Of a stretch of 64,000 bases of DNA, positions 44,575 through 56,380 are shown piece by piece. Source of the DNA: Calonectria ilicicola (Eukaryota > Ascomycota > Sordariomycetes > Hypocreales > Nectriaceae); NCBI GenBank assembly GCA_020809705.1, contig CP085830.1, positions 992,001 to 1,056,000 on the forward strand. The letters run 5' to 3'. Below the pieces are notes generated by a model. That model had not been told where the DNA came from, searched no databases, and saw only the letters and a program-made list of their open reading frames with translations. The first letter of the stretch is position 1; every line of letters starts with the position of its first letter. Position numbers and translations under genes: made by a program.

Positions 44575-46086
44575 TTACTCGCAGCAGTCACCGGTCCACT
44601 TCTTGCCAGCGGGGCAGGCACAGCTCTTGGACTCGGCGAAGTAGACCATGGTCTTCTTGGAGCAGACGCAGGCCTTGTAGCGGCCGTTGTAGGTGGCGGA
44701 GCTACCGCAGTCGGTGACGCAGGTGTTCTCGTAGCGGACCATGCCGGAGGCGCACTTGGGGACACAGGCACCCTTCATGAGCTCCTGGCCGGTGGGGCAG
44801 ACGCACTTGCCAGAGTAGTCACGGCTCATGCCCTTGCCGCACTGAGCAACGCAAGCACCCTTCATGAGTTCCTGGCCGGTAGGGCAGACACACTTGCCGG
44901 AGTAGTCACGACTCTGGCCAGCACCGCACTTGGCAACGCAGGCACCCTTCATAAGCTCCTGACCGGTAGGGCAGACGCACTTGCCGGAGTAGTCACGGGT
45001 CATGCCGGAGGCACACTTGGCAACGCAGCCGTTCTTCATGTACTCCTGGCCGGTAGGGCAGACGCACTTGCCGGAGTAGTCACGGGTCATGCCGGAAGCG
45101 CACTTAGCAACGCAAGCACCCTTCATGAGTTCCTGGCCAGTAGGACAAACGCACTTGCCAGAGTAATCGCGGGACATGCCAGAAGCACACTTAGCAACGC
45201 AAGATCCCTTCATGAGCTCCTGACCAGTAGGGCAGACGCACTTGCCAGAGTAGTCGCGGGACATACCACCAGTGCACTTGGCAACGCAGCCGTTCTTCAT
45301 GTACTCCTGACCAGTGGGGCAAACGCACTTGCCAGAGTAATCGCGAGACATACCGGAGGCACACTTGGCAACGCAAGCTCCCTTCATGAGTTCCTGGCCA
45401 GTAGGGCAAGCGCACTTTCCGTTGTAGTCACGAGTCATGCCGGAAGCGCACTTGGCGACACAGGCGCCCTTCATGAGTTCTTGGCCGGTAGGGCAGACAC
45501 ACTTGCCGGAGTAATCGCGAGACATACCAGAAGCACACTTAGCAACACATGCGCCCTTCATGAGCTCCTGGCCGGTGGGGCAGGCACATTTTCCAGAGTA
45601 GTCACGAACCATGGTGCCGGTGCACTTGGAGACACAGGCCTTGTTGTACATCTCCTGACCGGAGGGGCAGACGCAGTTACCGTTGTAGTCACGGCTGGCG
45701 CCGCCAGAGCACTTAGCGACACAGCCGCCCTTCATGTATTCCTGACCAGTAGGGCAGGCACACTTGCCGGAGTAGTCGCGGGTCATGCCGGAGGAGCACT
45801 TGGGGACACAGGCGTTGTTGTACATCTCCTTGCCAGAGGGGCAGATGCACTGGCCGTAGGAGTTGCGGGTCATGTCGCCGGTGCACTTGACAACACAGGC
45901 GTTGTTGTAGACCTCCTTGCCGGAGGGGCACACGCAGGCGGTCTTGGCGCTGTTCATGACATAGCCCTTGGAGGCATCACAGCTGGGGGTGCTGGGAACG
46001 GTGCCGTAGTTGCGAGCCTCGAGGTTGTTGGCGGCAACGAAGCCCACCGCCATGAGGGCGTGGAGAGAAAAGTACTTGAAAAGCAT
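44575..46086 (-). CDS. Secreted cysteine-rich tandem-repeat protein
   Basis: A single exon encodes 503 residues from the ATG at 46086. I preferred this to the in-frame ATG at 46131 because MLFKYFSLHALMAVGFVAA is then a clean signal peptide. After about 40 residues come thirteen full copies and one shorter copy of a 29-residue unit. Its skeleton is C-x-C-P-(T/S)-G-(Q/K)-E, then an AC or GC with VxKC, then G-x-x-R-D-Y-(S/N)-G-(K/N). Each unit holds four cysteines. The C-terminus is another Cys-rich segment ending GKKWTGDCCE. The spacing resembles TIL/EGF-like disulfide modules. It should be a wall-associated or extracellular protein; adhesin, effector or protease-inhibitor roles are all possible. 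Repeats 5-13 are nearly identical in protein and DNA, implying recent duplication or gene conversion. Codons are strongly biased to C/G. Confidence 0.85.
   Translation of the reverse strand: MLFKYFSLHALMAVGFVAANNLEARNYGTVPSTPSCDASKGYVMNSAKTACVCPSGKEVYNNACVVKCTGDMTRNSYGQCICPSGKEMYNNACVPKCSSGMTRDYSGKCACPTGQEYMKGGCVAKCSGGASRDYNGNCVCPSGQEMYNKACVSKCTGTMVRDYSGKCACPTGQELMKGACVAKCASGMSRDYSGKCVCPTGQELMKGACVAKCASGMTRDYNGKCACPTGQELMKGACVAKCASGMSRDYSGKCVCPTGQEYMKNGCVAKCTGGMSRDYSGKCVCPTGQELMKGSCVAKCASGMSRDYSGKCVCPTGQELMKGACVAKCASGMTRDYSGKCVCPTGQEYMKNGCVAKCASGMTRDYSGKCVCPTGQELMKGACVAKCGAGQSRDYSGKCVCPTGQELMKGACVAQCGKGMSRDYSGKCVCPTGQELMKGACVPKCASGMVRYENTCVTDCGSSATYNGRYKACVCSKKTMVYFAESKSCACPAGKKWTGDCCE
44697..45916 (-). 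repeat. Coding tandem repeats, 87-bp period
   Basis: About fourteen copies of an 87-bp unit encode the 29-residue module of the secreted Cys-rich protein. Copies differ mainly at third codon positions and in a LMKGA / YMKNG alternative. Borders are approximate. Confidence 0.85.
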
Positions 46087-46246
46087 GATGAAAATCCTTA
46101 TGGAAAGTCGGAGAGAGTCGTTAAAGTGCAACGAAAGGACAGGCTCGTAAAGAAACCCAAAAGAGAGAGTGGTGAAGAGATGCCGTTGGGGCTTGGTGAT
46201 GGAGAGCAGAGTCTGAAGAAACCAAAATGAACGAGGGACGAAGAGG

Positions 46247-46257
46247 CTATAATATAG
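46247..46257 (-). promoter_or_regulatory. TATA-like element of the Cys-rich gene
   Basis: CTATATTATAG on the minus strand lies about 160-170 bp before the chosen ATG. This is position and composition only; no transcription data are available. Confidence 0.35.
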
Positions 46258-47079
46258 TCAAACGGAAGCACACCCAAACTGCCAACCTTCCCATCTTCCC
46301 GCAACGGCGTGGTGGACAAAGTGAGTCCTACGATAACAGAAAGGAGGCTAACCCGGAGCCAGAGTGGTCTAGGCCGTTCAGCTACAGGGAAGGTTATTCG
46401 CGTGGCTTACAACTACTGATGGCTGGCGTGCAAGCCGCTATTAAGAAACGCCACGTCTCTGGGCTTATACGAGGTGGCGTCCAATCCGACCATAAACGCG
46501 GAGTAGTGTGCAAACAAGCCCCCAAGAATAGAATGGGGAGCGAGACAGGGAGGTCGGCCGATGTTCCATTATTGGCATCAATTCGAGATGGTGATGATCG
46601 ACGTGGTGGACATTTAGATTGGGTGATTTTTATCTCCGTGGTTCGTGTCTATCTAATTCCGCGTATCCGAGATGCAAATGTTTCGAGCTGAGCAGGGAAC
46701 AAATGGTCCGCCCGCTTGTGTGACAGGGCCGATCGTGGGCTGTCAAGTTGATGCAGGCAGAATGCACGGAGCCCAGTCTGCCCTACTGGGCTTCACCCGA
46801 CATCCGAGCTGAGGTGCCACGCTGATGGGTAATGTCCACATGTGGTGCAGCTGCAGAAGGGGGGAGGGATAGGGGAGGGGGCAGTCAAAGGAGTCAGGGG
46901 GGCAGAAAGCCAACTGCTGGGCGAGGGCCCGGTCGGCAAATCAACCACAAGCCGCGATGACCCGCCTATTGGCCTGTAAAGACCATGGCGCAGGGCCGGG
47001 TTCTCGCCTGTGGTGCCCCTTTGGGGAGGGTTCACGTTCATGATTCAACCCAAACGCCAAGCTTGACTCCCGGCGCAGC

Positions 47080-47127
47080 GGCCCCTGACTAGAGGCTGAC
47101 TAGAGGCTGACTAGAGGCTCAGGGGCC
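47080..47127. repeat. 11-bp tandem triplet flanked by inverted repeat
   Basis: CTGACTAGAGG occurs three times in a row at 47085-47117. The outer arms GGCCCCTGA (47080-47088) and TCAGGGGCC (47119-47127) are exact reverse complements, so the block forms a hairpin around the repeats. Confidence 0.85.
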
Positions 47128-47416
47128 TGTCAGCACGGCGCCAAGCCCATAAGCCGATTAATCAAGCACTGGGCCCAATGCCAATGTTGCGGCGCTCCGC
47201 TTGGCGATGGAGCGAGCCATGCAAATGGCAGTTTGGTGCAAGGCGCCTCGCTCGCTGGTGGGCGAGTCGCCGACCATCCGCCCCCCGTTCGTTCCGTTGG
47301 AGGCGACACCCCGCAATCGGCTCAGGCCGACTACCGAGACCATGTGACATGAGTCGGCCGTCTCGCTTGACTGTGCACTGGACTGGTAACTGGGCGGTAA
47401 AGTAAAGCAAAGAAGC

Positions 47417-47431
47417 GAGAGAGAGAGAGAG
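47417..47431. repeat. GA microsatellite
   Basis: An uninterrupted alternating GA tract of 15 nt in the GC-rich gene-free region. Confidence 0.85.
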
Positions 47432-47709
47432 CCCTTCTTCCCGTGGCTCCCGCGCTGGCCACTGGCTTGAATGCCTAAACTTTGTTATTGGACGGCGCCG
47501 ACCCCGTGTCTGCCTGTCGGGACAGAATGGCATGAAATGCCTCGCGAGTTAATCTCCACATGCATCAGCAGCGGCGGTGCCTAAGGAAAAAGAAAGCGGT
47601 TAAGATATCCAGCCAGTGTTTCGTGGCTGCATGTGCTGTGTTTAACTTTGTTTTTTTTTATGGTCGGGCTTGTTCAGCTGCGTCGGCACATCGGGACGAG
47701 AGATGAACG

Positions 47710-47733
47710 CACACACACACACACACACACACA
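47710..47733. repeat. (CA)12 microsatellite
   Basis: A perfect CA dinucleotide repeat of about 24 nt. Confidence 0.9.
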
Positions 47734-50700
47734 TGCGCACTGGAGTACCACGGGAATCCCCATGTCAATTGACCATGTAAACAGCAACACACATGCAACA
47801 CCAAATAAAAATAGTAGAAAATAATAGAGCAACAATTAAATACTAAAAATAAACATTGCAATATTTCCTTTTCAGATCAACAAGACGTGCCGTATGCTAT
47901 GGCCATGAATCCTGCTGTTGTTGACCCCTCTAAAAATTCTTGTACCAGTTACCCTACAGTGAGTGTTAGGCGGGCTAGTGGGGACAACGCGATACGCGCT
48001 CCTGTTGGTCCCCTCGTACACACCAACCTTAGCGATGGCCCGTGGTGCTGCATTCTCACCACCAACAACAACAAGCCAGAACCGCCTGCATCCAGCCTCA
48101 TTTTTGGTGGCGCATCAGTTGCATACCGCCATATCCGCCAAGAAAGAGAAAAGTGATATCGCCACAACAATGTTTGTTGCCTCCAACCAACTTCTCCGCT
48201 TTCGCGCTTTGGAAAAGGGGTCACTCCGTTCTGTCCTCGTGCTCACCATTGATTCGTTTATCATGCCCATCTCTTGTCTCTCTTTTCTTGCCACATTTGA
48301 AAATATTTTGCTCCATCATCTGCAAGCTCTAACTAGTTTTTTTTTTTTTTGCATGCATGTTCTTCTACCTACCAACAACCTAACGTACCAAGCGGCGTAA
48401 ACCACCCACACTCTATGATTTGATTCACCCCAACCTGCCTCACCCGTCATATCCTTTTAGGCATCTGACATGAAGAGACTACCATTTTGGGAAACTGAAC
48501 TTCCTCTCTTAGCCCTTTCACAACACCACCAAGCTTTCCAGCGCTAAATACCCTCCACCCTCCTCAATCTCCTAACCAGCCACTGCCGCGAGCGTTAAAC
48601 GTTGTTTGCCTCAAGGACGCATGCTAGTTTCCTCCCATCCCTAAATATGCTGTGATTTCTTGATTGTTCGTGCCTTCTAGTGTGAAAAATGTCCTGGTGC
48701 ATCAAGCCACGAACATCGGCTCTCTACTTGGGAGCTGAACTCAGGTAGGTGCTCCTTGTTAGCTGAACCATGTCGTGAGGGGGCTGTAGTCTGCAGCATA
48801 AGATGTGGTGGCGATATCATGATCACCATGCTGCAGATACTGGTGATGTTTCTTATTGCGAATATTTTGGCTAGCTTAAAATGCCGATTGCCATAGCTTC
48901 GATGCAACACGGTAACCTGACATGTCTGTATGCTATTTGTCACTTTGCATTTGCGTTTAGTATAGAGATGACCTCTTGGGATTACAGCATGTCAAAGTTC
49001 GGCCTTGCAGCCAGCCCAAGATTGTGAGAACAGGGTTAAATGATTTGAGTCTATTCATTTTGCTTATGACGGAGCACCAAGATCAAGCCCAATCTGGATT
49101 ATCATTTTCCGTGCTTCCAGCTCATCACGGCTGATAATGAGCTCCGTGCTTGTGACTTTCTTACATTGCTTGCCGTTTCGCTTGCATTTTAGCAAGACTA
49201 TTGAACTATCCCGGCATATTAGATCCGGATTAAATTAAATTGTGGTGCAAACATGATCGCTCGGGACACACGGCACCAAAATCGATCCGAGCACAACGCC
49301 ACCGTCCAAAATGGATGAAGTCATGTGTGACATTGCGGGTGGTGATTTTAATTGTGTTTTGATCACGCTGCGGTCATGGGTTTTCTGATCCCCATGTTTG
49401 TCAAGAATTAGTACCTACAGAGAGGTTTTGTTTGCTAACCGTGGGCCTCTCATCTCCGGTATTGTCTTTCTGTCGACCCGTTGCTTGAACCATCAAAAAT
49501 AACGGTAGTTACTTTTTGCAGCCTAGCTAACCTGAGTAGGCTACTTGACTGCGCCATCACGAATGTAGGAGGATACCGACGGATTTCCAGCTAAAATTCT
49601 CTGCATTAATCTCCGCGTTTAGTAACAATGATCAAAAACAATGGTTATCAATTGTGCACAATTGATGTTGGCACCTTGTGTACTCTCTTTGGTCTAGCCC
49701 TTGTGTTGCGATAATTTAGGTTGAGGCACCGAGCCAGGATTGGCATGTTTTTGTTACTAATTGCAGCCCCAAGTCTGAATGTCAAGTGCCCAATGGTCGT
49801 GATCCGCGTCTTATGTGCCGTCTGGATCCCACTTTATGCAGAATATTACCCACGTGGTGTCTCTTAATAATCGCCGGACGATCCTGTCCAGCTGAACTTT
49901 TGGTGCAAAACGGAAAGGAAGCCACTGGGCTGATTCAACGGCGCCCATCCTAGCTGAAGAAGTAGCCGAGGTGGATCAGGGCTGAATCTCCAGTGGCGCT
50001 ATTGATGCTAGTTAACCTCTAGAAGAAGTAAATTCTTCGGCAACAACAGATGGAAGCTATGGAGAACCGAGTAGATGGCTTCACCGAGATTAAGTTACCT
50101 TTACGTCTCGTTCGTTAAACATCCGAACTACTAGTGTTGACTGGGCTCGCTCAAAGCTGAACCTGTGGCCCAGACCGGAGCTAAAACAAGGGCACTCTAT
50201 TGCGACAATATAAGAGGTGCTTGGCCGCATGAGAATTATTTCCTGCTAAACTGCGCGGATCTTTAGAAAAGTGCCAGCATGAGTTGAGAAACGAATAGTG
50301 GTGTTTATTCTCTACATACCCACTCGGTTACTGGTATGCTTTCGCCCATTGTTGCTTGGGATCGTTCGCCGGCTTCAAATAATAGCTTTGAGCAACTCCG
50401 GCATGAAACCGTGTTTCATAAGAGAATTGTTATTTGAGCTTTTGCTAAAAGTATTTCCTTTGTCATCTCACAGTCGAGGCTAACGCCACCTTCACTCGAA
50501 CTGTGCCTGGAGCGCGAAGGGGGCTGGATCGTATATCTATCTATCCATACCGCCCTTAGAACAATTCAGTTCCTTGAATGTCTCGGTGAAGTTGCACGAG
50601 AGTAATTTTTACCGACTTTATGGTGTTGCATATTAAAAGGATCATCGCTTGTATTACTGGCGGTGGCTGATCGTGGCTGAGAATCCCTTGGTAACCTGAA

Positions 50701-52502
50701 GGTGCCTTGCTGCCTAACAACGATAAGGGAGAAAAAAACCCACTGTGAACACCAGCCATATGCTCCAACAAGACTGCATTATGGAGTGAGCTCTAAAGCA
50801 AGGTAGGATATTTTAGTCGTATTGTCTTCTACTTTTTCTTTTCGTTTCTTGTAGTTTTTGCTTGTCGCTGTGACCTTTGATCTGTATGGCTATCTGAGCT
50901 GACTAGCCAGACTCTCCTCTTACACAAAACACCACACAAGCGAACCATCAAAAAAAGGAACAAAATTTCACTCAAAAAAAATAAAATCACATACAACAGC
51001 GGGGATTCGCTGGTCGTCACCGACCCAACTACTAATCCGCCCCTCACCAGCTTGACTGAAGGAGAGCAGACGGGATCCTGTATTCTCTAGTGGGTATGGT
51101 CGTATGTATTGTGAAGGCGTGCGGTTAGGATTCATAGGCACCAAAGCAAGAGGCGAGTGCATGTGTTAATGCTTGGCTGTGATTAGGCTACAAGAATTGG
51201 GCCGCTCAGATCATGTACTTTTTTTTCTCGTCAGTAGTTTCTGGAGTGGATGCTGGAGATGCGGGGCATAACTCTGTGCACAGACAGCTGATCATAATCT
51301 TGAAAGATACGCGGAAGATGGGAGTCCGAAGAAGAAGTGTGGAAACAGATCCAAAGTTTATGATGGCGGAAGGCTGTGCAATACGCGGTTGGGAGGAAGC
51401 CAACATACTATTGATTGCGAGAAAAAACGTGCTGGAAATGTCTTTCTTGGCATACCGGGTCAAGGTCGCATTGCATTTAATGACAGTAATAAAGTTGTGA
51501 TGACGAAGATAAGGTGGAAGTGGGTGCTTAGCCCTTTTAGGAAGCCATTCCAGATCGGTTTTTACAAGAAGAGAAAATAGAGGATCGTGAAGTTTGGATT
51601 CCAAGTTTTGTTCTTGATGCCGATCGGTTCGTTGACACCACGGCTCCTCGATCATAAAATACAATTATAAAATTTAGGGCTTTCTAGTTTAAGCCGAAAA
51701 CCTTGCGCCTCTTCCAGAAGACTTTCTTGGAAGCAATAGAGTTGGGGCAGTATTTGATTACGTTGCTCCACAGTTATTCATTGGTACAGTCGGATGTTGC
51801 GGATCGCTCGATTCTGTCACTGTGATGTGATAGGGACCCTGGAAAACCCAAAACGCTTTAGCGCCCTGGAACCGCATATGGCAGGCGCTGACAGCGGACA
51901 GTGTTTGGGTCTCTCACTCGTAGGTTACATCGTCGTTGACATAAAGCGGGCCTGAAACGGTTGGAGCATCCAGCGCTACAAACAAGGTAAATGGGCCCGC
52001 GGACAATTGGCTCAGACCACGGGCGATACGAAATGAACGTCAGATCTTAGCGGTTTCGGACTCGGATCGACAAAACGTCATTCTGCGCGCCTGGATGTCA
52101 CTTTTTTCGGTTATCGTTGGTGGTGGTCAGCAGCGGCTGGTGAGCTGAAGGCTTGTGGTTTTCTTCTGTCGGAATACGGACAGAGTGCTAAATGTGAATG
52201 ATTCCTTTTTTAGCTGACGTGAAAGAGCGAATCAACGAAGCAATGAATCATACCCCTCCATTAGGCCTTTGAGTGCACCACCCAGTCCCACCAAAGGATG
52301 AAGCCTTCCAGATCGACACTCCTTGAAAGGAGTGACAGCCCTGTCCAGACGGCTGTGCCGGCGCAGCCTGCAAGGGGTGCTCCATGCAATGATAAACTCA
52401 CGCTTCGCACCTCATTTTTACACCAGAGCTGATTGCTGACTCTGAAAAGTACGGAAAACCGAGCGCCCTCTGACAAGCCAGAGCCAGTTGGTCCGCGTCA
52501 CC

Positions 52503-53557
52503 ATGTTTCGGGTTCCTACACGGCCGATGGCCATCTCCATGGTCATCGTCACATTTATCCTCATCCTGATAACGGTCCATTTCACAGGCGCTAGCGAACA
52601 ACTACCAGACTCCTTCAGAAACTTTCTGGAAACGGGTTCATCAGACACCTGGGCTACAGCAAAGACAAAATACGTCAGCCTGACCGAAGACAAATTCACG
52701 CAAGTTCCCAATTTTATTAACGCCGCGCATCACAGAGTTTTACACTCAGTATTTTGTTTAGCGGGCCTTATCGCGCATCGAGCTAACTTTTATCGCTTCA
52801 TAGAATCGCCATCCAGACGTACCAGCGGCCGAAGGAGTTGAACGACACCCTGAATATTCTCCTCGGGGAAAAGATCCCATCACTAGAAGAAATCGTCGTC
52901 GTCTGGAACGACCTCGAAGCTGTCCCGCCACAAGACTTTACCTCAGAGCATGGTATTCCTGTACGATATCGTGTATCCAGAGTCAACAGCCTCAACGAGA
53001 AGCTATGGCCGGATCCCAAGTACAAGACGCAGGCTATTCTCCTGTCCGACGACGACGTTTATTACCGCCCTGAAGATCTCGAGTTTGCATTCCAGACCTG
53101 GCGAAAGTTTGGCAAGAACCGCCTAACTGGTGCACTCGCTCGCTGTGCTGTGCCTGATAAGAAAGGTGGTTGGAAGTACACCATGTGTTCTGGGGATTCT
53201 AGTGAGAATAATTACGCAATGATTCTTACCAACCTATGCTTCTCGCATATTTCCATGATGGAATACTATTCCTCCGATGAACCGGTCATGGTTGGATTGC
53301 GCAAGTACATTGACGAGCACTTCAACTGCGAAGACATTGCTCTCAACTTTGTTCAATCACATCTGACTCGCGAGGGCCCTCTTCTAGTCAATGGCGTCAA
53401 AAAGTATGTCAACTATGTGCCCAAGGCCGGCATCAGCACCAAGCCAGGCCATCTCAAAGCTCGCAGCCAATGCCTCAATGATTTTGAGAACATGTTTGGC
53501 TACATGCCGCTCATTAACGAGACGGGATACATGCAACGAGGCGTTCTGAAGCTTTGA
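52503..53557 (+). CDS. GT64-like glycosyltransferase (exostosin C-terminal domain type)
   Basis: Exon 1 is 52503-52699 and exon 2 is 52804-53557, giving 316 residues. The 104-bp intron begins GCAAGT and ends CATAG, with a GCTAAC branch site, so it is a GC-AG intron. The join rebuilds DKFTIAIQTYQRPKELNDTL, the expected start of the GT64 domain; no GT donor in the area does so. Residues about 8-27 are a signal anchor (ISMVIVTFILILITVHF), making a type II Golgi membrane protein. The nucleotide-sugar metal site is the DDD at 148-150 in ILLSDDDVYY, and EIVVVWNDLEAVPP matches the family well. The C-terminus has ECEDIALNF-like FNCEDIALNFV. GT64 members transfer N-acetylglucosamine or related sugars; the fungal acceptor is unknown. 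Length is typical for fungal members. Confidence 0.9.
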
Positions 53558-54420
53558 ATGCGACCAACATAGAGATGTGCTACATGGATTCTGGAGTAAT
53601 GACATTGGGGCCTTTGTTTCCGGGGCTGGCCTCGTGCAAGGGTTCGGGAAGGATACGAGGTTTGCTATGACAATACGAGGGAATTTTACCACGAGACCCG
53701 ATTTCTCGGGGTAATATATTTAGCCACCGAGGGCGACGCTATTTATGCTTATTAGTTGTATTTTTATTTGTATGAGCTAGACATTTCTTAATGCAAGTAT
53801 TTAAAGCTACCCGTTAAAATGATCATGAGTCTGCAGTCAGAGAGGAATGTGCAAGGGTGAGCGCGTGAGAAAGGGATTGCGACCAGAGTAAAAATGGCCA
53901 AATCTTGCTTTTAGAGGATGTTACGAAATACAGAAATTTGGTGGATTTGATATAAACTTGACTGGCGTGATTCAGCTGGCCTGATGCCTGCAAGACCATG
54001 CTGCAAGCAGCTTACAGAAGTGGAGAGAGACTTTGACCAGCTTGATGATCGGATTGAATGCCACCCAGAAGCTCACATCACAACCGGATCAAGATGATCG
54101 CATGTGATCAAAAAGCCCAAAAACGGTACTAGAGTAGAAAAACTGGAGATAAGATAGATTAGATATATACGTACATGTATATGGGTTTGGAATACGAACT
54201 GAAAAACGGGTTTCGCGCCGACCCGTATTGAGGACTAAATTTGTCTTGGCAGCTGAACCCAACCCCTGCTCTTTGCCTCCAAGGCGCTTACGGGGTTCAT
54301 TTCCGCTATTCATTGCGTGATTTACACCTTTCAAGCCATATTGTAAGCAGAAGAGCGTCGGGTAAATGCTTGAATGTAATATCGCCGAGAAATCCAGCCC
54401 TAGCTTTAGCCATCGACAAG
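53558..54420. other. Intergenic region
   Basis: No gene is seen. It holds the 3' flank of the GT64 gene and the promoter of the HET gene. The frame open from 54241 upstream of the HET start codon has no family resemblance. Confidence 0.5.
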
Positions 54421-56380
54421 ATGTCGGAGCCGCTCCCACCACTATTTCAGTATACTCCGTTATTGAAACCACGGAATATACGCATCCTTATTGTTCACCC
54501 TGCAACGAGAGCTAGTCACGCCATAAAATGCTCCTTCAAACAGATATCCCTTGATAATGTGGCCAATGACGATAAAGGTTATGAAGCGCTTTCTTACACA
54601 TGGGGAGCCCCGAAGGGCACACAACCAATTGACTGTGAAGGTCGAGTAATCTGCGTCACGCCTAACTGCGAGCAAGCCTTACTGCACCTGCGACATGCTT
54701 TTAAACCGCGTTATTTGTGGATCGATGCCGTTTGCATTGACCAGCAATCCATTTCCGAGAAGAACCAACAGGTTCCTATGATGGGAGATATTTATCACTG
54801 TGCTACTAGCTCCATCTTGTGGCTTGGCTCGGCACAGGACGATGATCTTCTGGGTATTTTACGCCGTGCTGCAAGATACGGTACCGCTGGAGAAGGAATG
54901 CGACGGGCGTTTAGACGCGTTAGACCATCTACATCTAACGGGGAGGATGAGGGATACTGGCAGATCCCGATCTTGCGTGAGTCAGAACCGGGATGCAAAC
55001 CGATTGGATATCGCAACTCTGACCTTTTGTTTGCAAGCTCGTACGGAGGGAGAAAAAATATCAGCTCTTTGTGCGAATGAATGGTTTTATCGGATGTGGA
55101 CTATCCAGGAATTCCTCCTTTCCAAGTCAGCAGTCTTTGTCATGGGCAACACTAAATGTCCCGCTGTGGCTTTCTACACCTATTACCGCCTTGGAAAGGA
55201 TCTTGTCAGACGAACAGACCTCGAACATTACCGCATCAGGAATTCATTGCTCACACTATCACCACGCTCCGTAGAGGATCGGGGCTTTCGAAACCTTATG
55301 AGCATTCTTGTTGAGCTTGCAGGGCTAAACAAGGCAACCGATGCACGCGATAAGGTCTATGGTATGATTGCGTTTCTGAAACACCGGTGGCCAGAGATTC
55401 AGCTTCCCAACGTCAACTATACAAAAACCATTGCCGAGGTGTACGAGGAATTTACAAGATTTTTGATTGCTACAACAAAAACTTTGTGGCCTCTGCAGAT
55501 TGTTAACGAACTTCCTGAGCAAGAGCCGAATAATTTGCCGTCGTGGGTCTTGGACTTGCGAGATTCTGATCGCTTGGCGCCAGATTGGACGTCTCTTTCA
55601 AAGTTTCTTCACAGACGCCAGACAGGCTGTATTTGGCCAAAAACACAGTATCATGACCCCAGGGGTCAATCTAAACCCGGCCAGCTCTGGGTGCGAGCCA
55701 TGAGATTGGGAAAAGTCACCTCCGCAAGCTCGAGGATGCCCTTCTGGGGAGATGAGGTGAACAAGGAGTCAGCCAAGAATCTTGACCAAGCTCGACTGGA
55801 GTGCCTTTCAGAATGGACAGCATTTGCAACGGATTTAGATGTCACGGGCGATCATTCTCAATCACCTTACTTTGGTAAGTTTTCGGATCCGGAGCCGAGC
55901 AGGGATCGATGGGAGCCATTAGCACCTCCAATTACGGAGCCATATACCCGTGCCGTGCATGAATATACTGAACAGCTAAGCTACCTGAGACTACGCCATG
56001 AGCCGGATGATAATGTAAGCGTGGATAGCTGGCCACCTTCCAATTACGACAAGCGCCTGAAACGTATGAAGAAGAAGAAAGAACAAAAGAAAAAGGACGC
56101 TAACAAAGATTCGACTTACATGGATGACGAGAACCGGACTCATGACAGGTGCAAGCTGTTCTTGATGAGCACTGGGCATTTGGGAGAGTGTCCCGGAGAT
56201 GTGCAAGTGGGTGATGGGGTTTGGGTCATTGAAGGAGCCGAGTTTCCGATTGTATTGAGGCGGCAAGAGAAGAAGTTTCATGTTGTGGCAAAGGCTGTTG
56301 TTTGGAAGAAAGTCGCAAAAGAATGGGACCCAGGCAATTGGGATGAGGACACACCTGTTTATGAAATTGTATTGGTATAA
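54421..56380 (+). CDS. HET-domain protein (heterokaryon incompatibility type)
   Basis: Exons 54421-54976 and 55038-56380 are joined by a 61-bp intron (GTGAGT donor, TTGCAAG acceptor), giving 632 residues. The HET domain is complete. YEALSYTWG is at 54-62, LWIDAVCIDQ at 99-108, a SILWLGSAQDDD segment follows, and NEWFYRMWTIQEF lies at 199-211 after the splice. The C-terminal half includes TDARDKVYGMIAFL, a lysine-rich stretch KRMKKKKEQKKKD and a final GDGVWVIEGAEFPIVLRR segment. That segment is common in HET proteins and probably closes the fold. HET proteins trigger cell death when genetically different hyphae fuse, but most members have unknown partners. No NACHT, WD40 or lipase domain is attached. 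The lysine-rich loop is unusual. The adjacent genes are not typical HET partners. Confidence 0.92.

Larger units (their letters stand above)
46258..52502. other. 6.2-kb gene-free region
   Basis: No protein-coding gene is supported. The longest plus-strand frame (154 codons, 46227-46691) and several frames under 100 codons at 47.8-51.7 kb have no motifs and do not splice into a family I know. The part from 46.7 to 47.6 kb is GC-rich with short tandem and inverted repeats. The part beyond 47.8 kb is mixed, with simple repeats. It may be a long upstream control region or contain non-coding transcripts. Confidence 0.5.

Noticed and set aside
45481..46230. 249-codon plus-strand open frame opposite the Cys-rich repeat gene
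   Set aside because: It is the antisense shadow of the 87-bp repeats. Its composition (Ala, Gly, Val-rich) simply mirrors them, and the minus-strand frame has the signal peptide and cysteine pattern.
46227..46691. 154-codon plus-strand open frame divergent from the Cys-rich gene
   Set aside because: No domain, no codon bias like its neighbour and no splice partner. It overlaps the promoter region, so it is probably chance.
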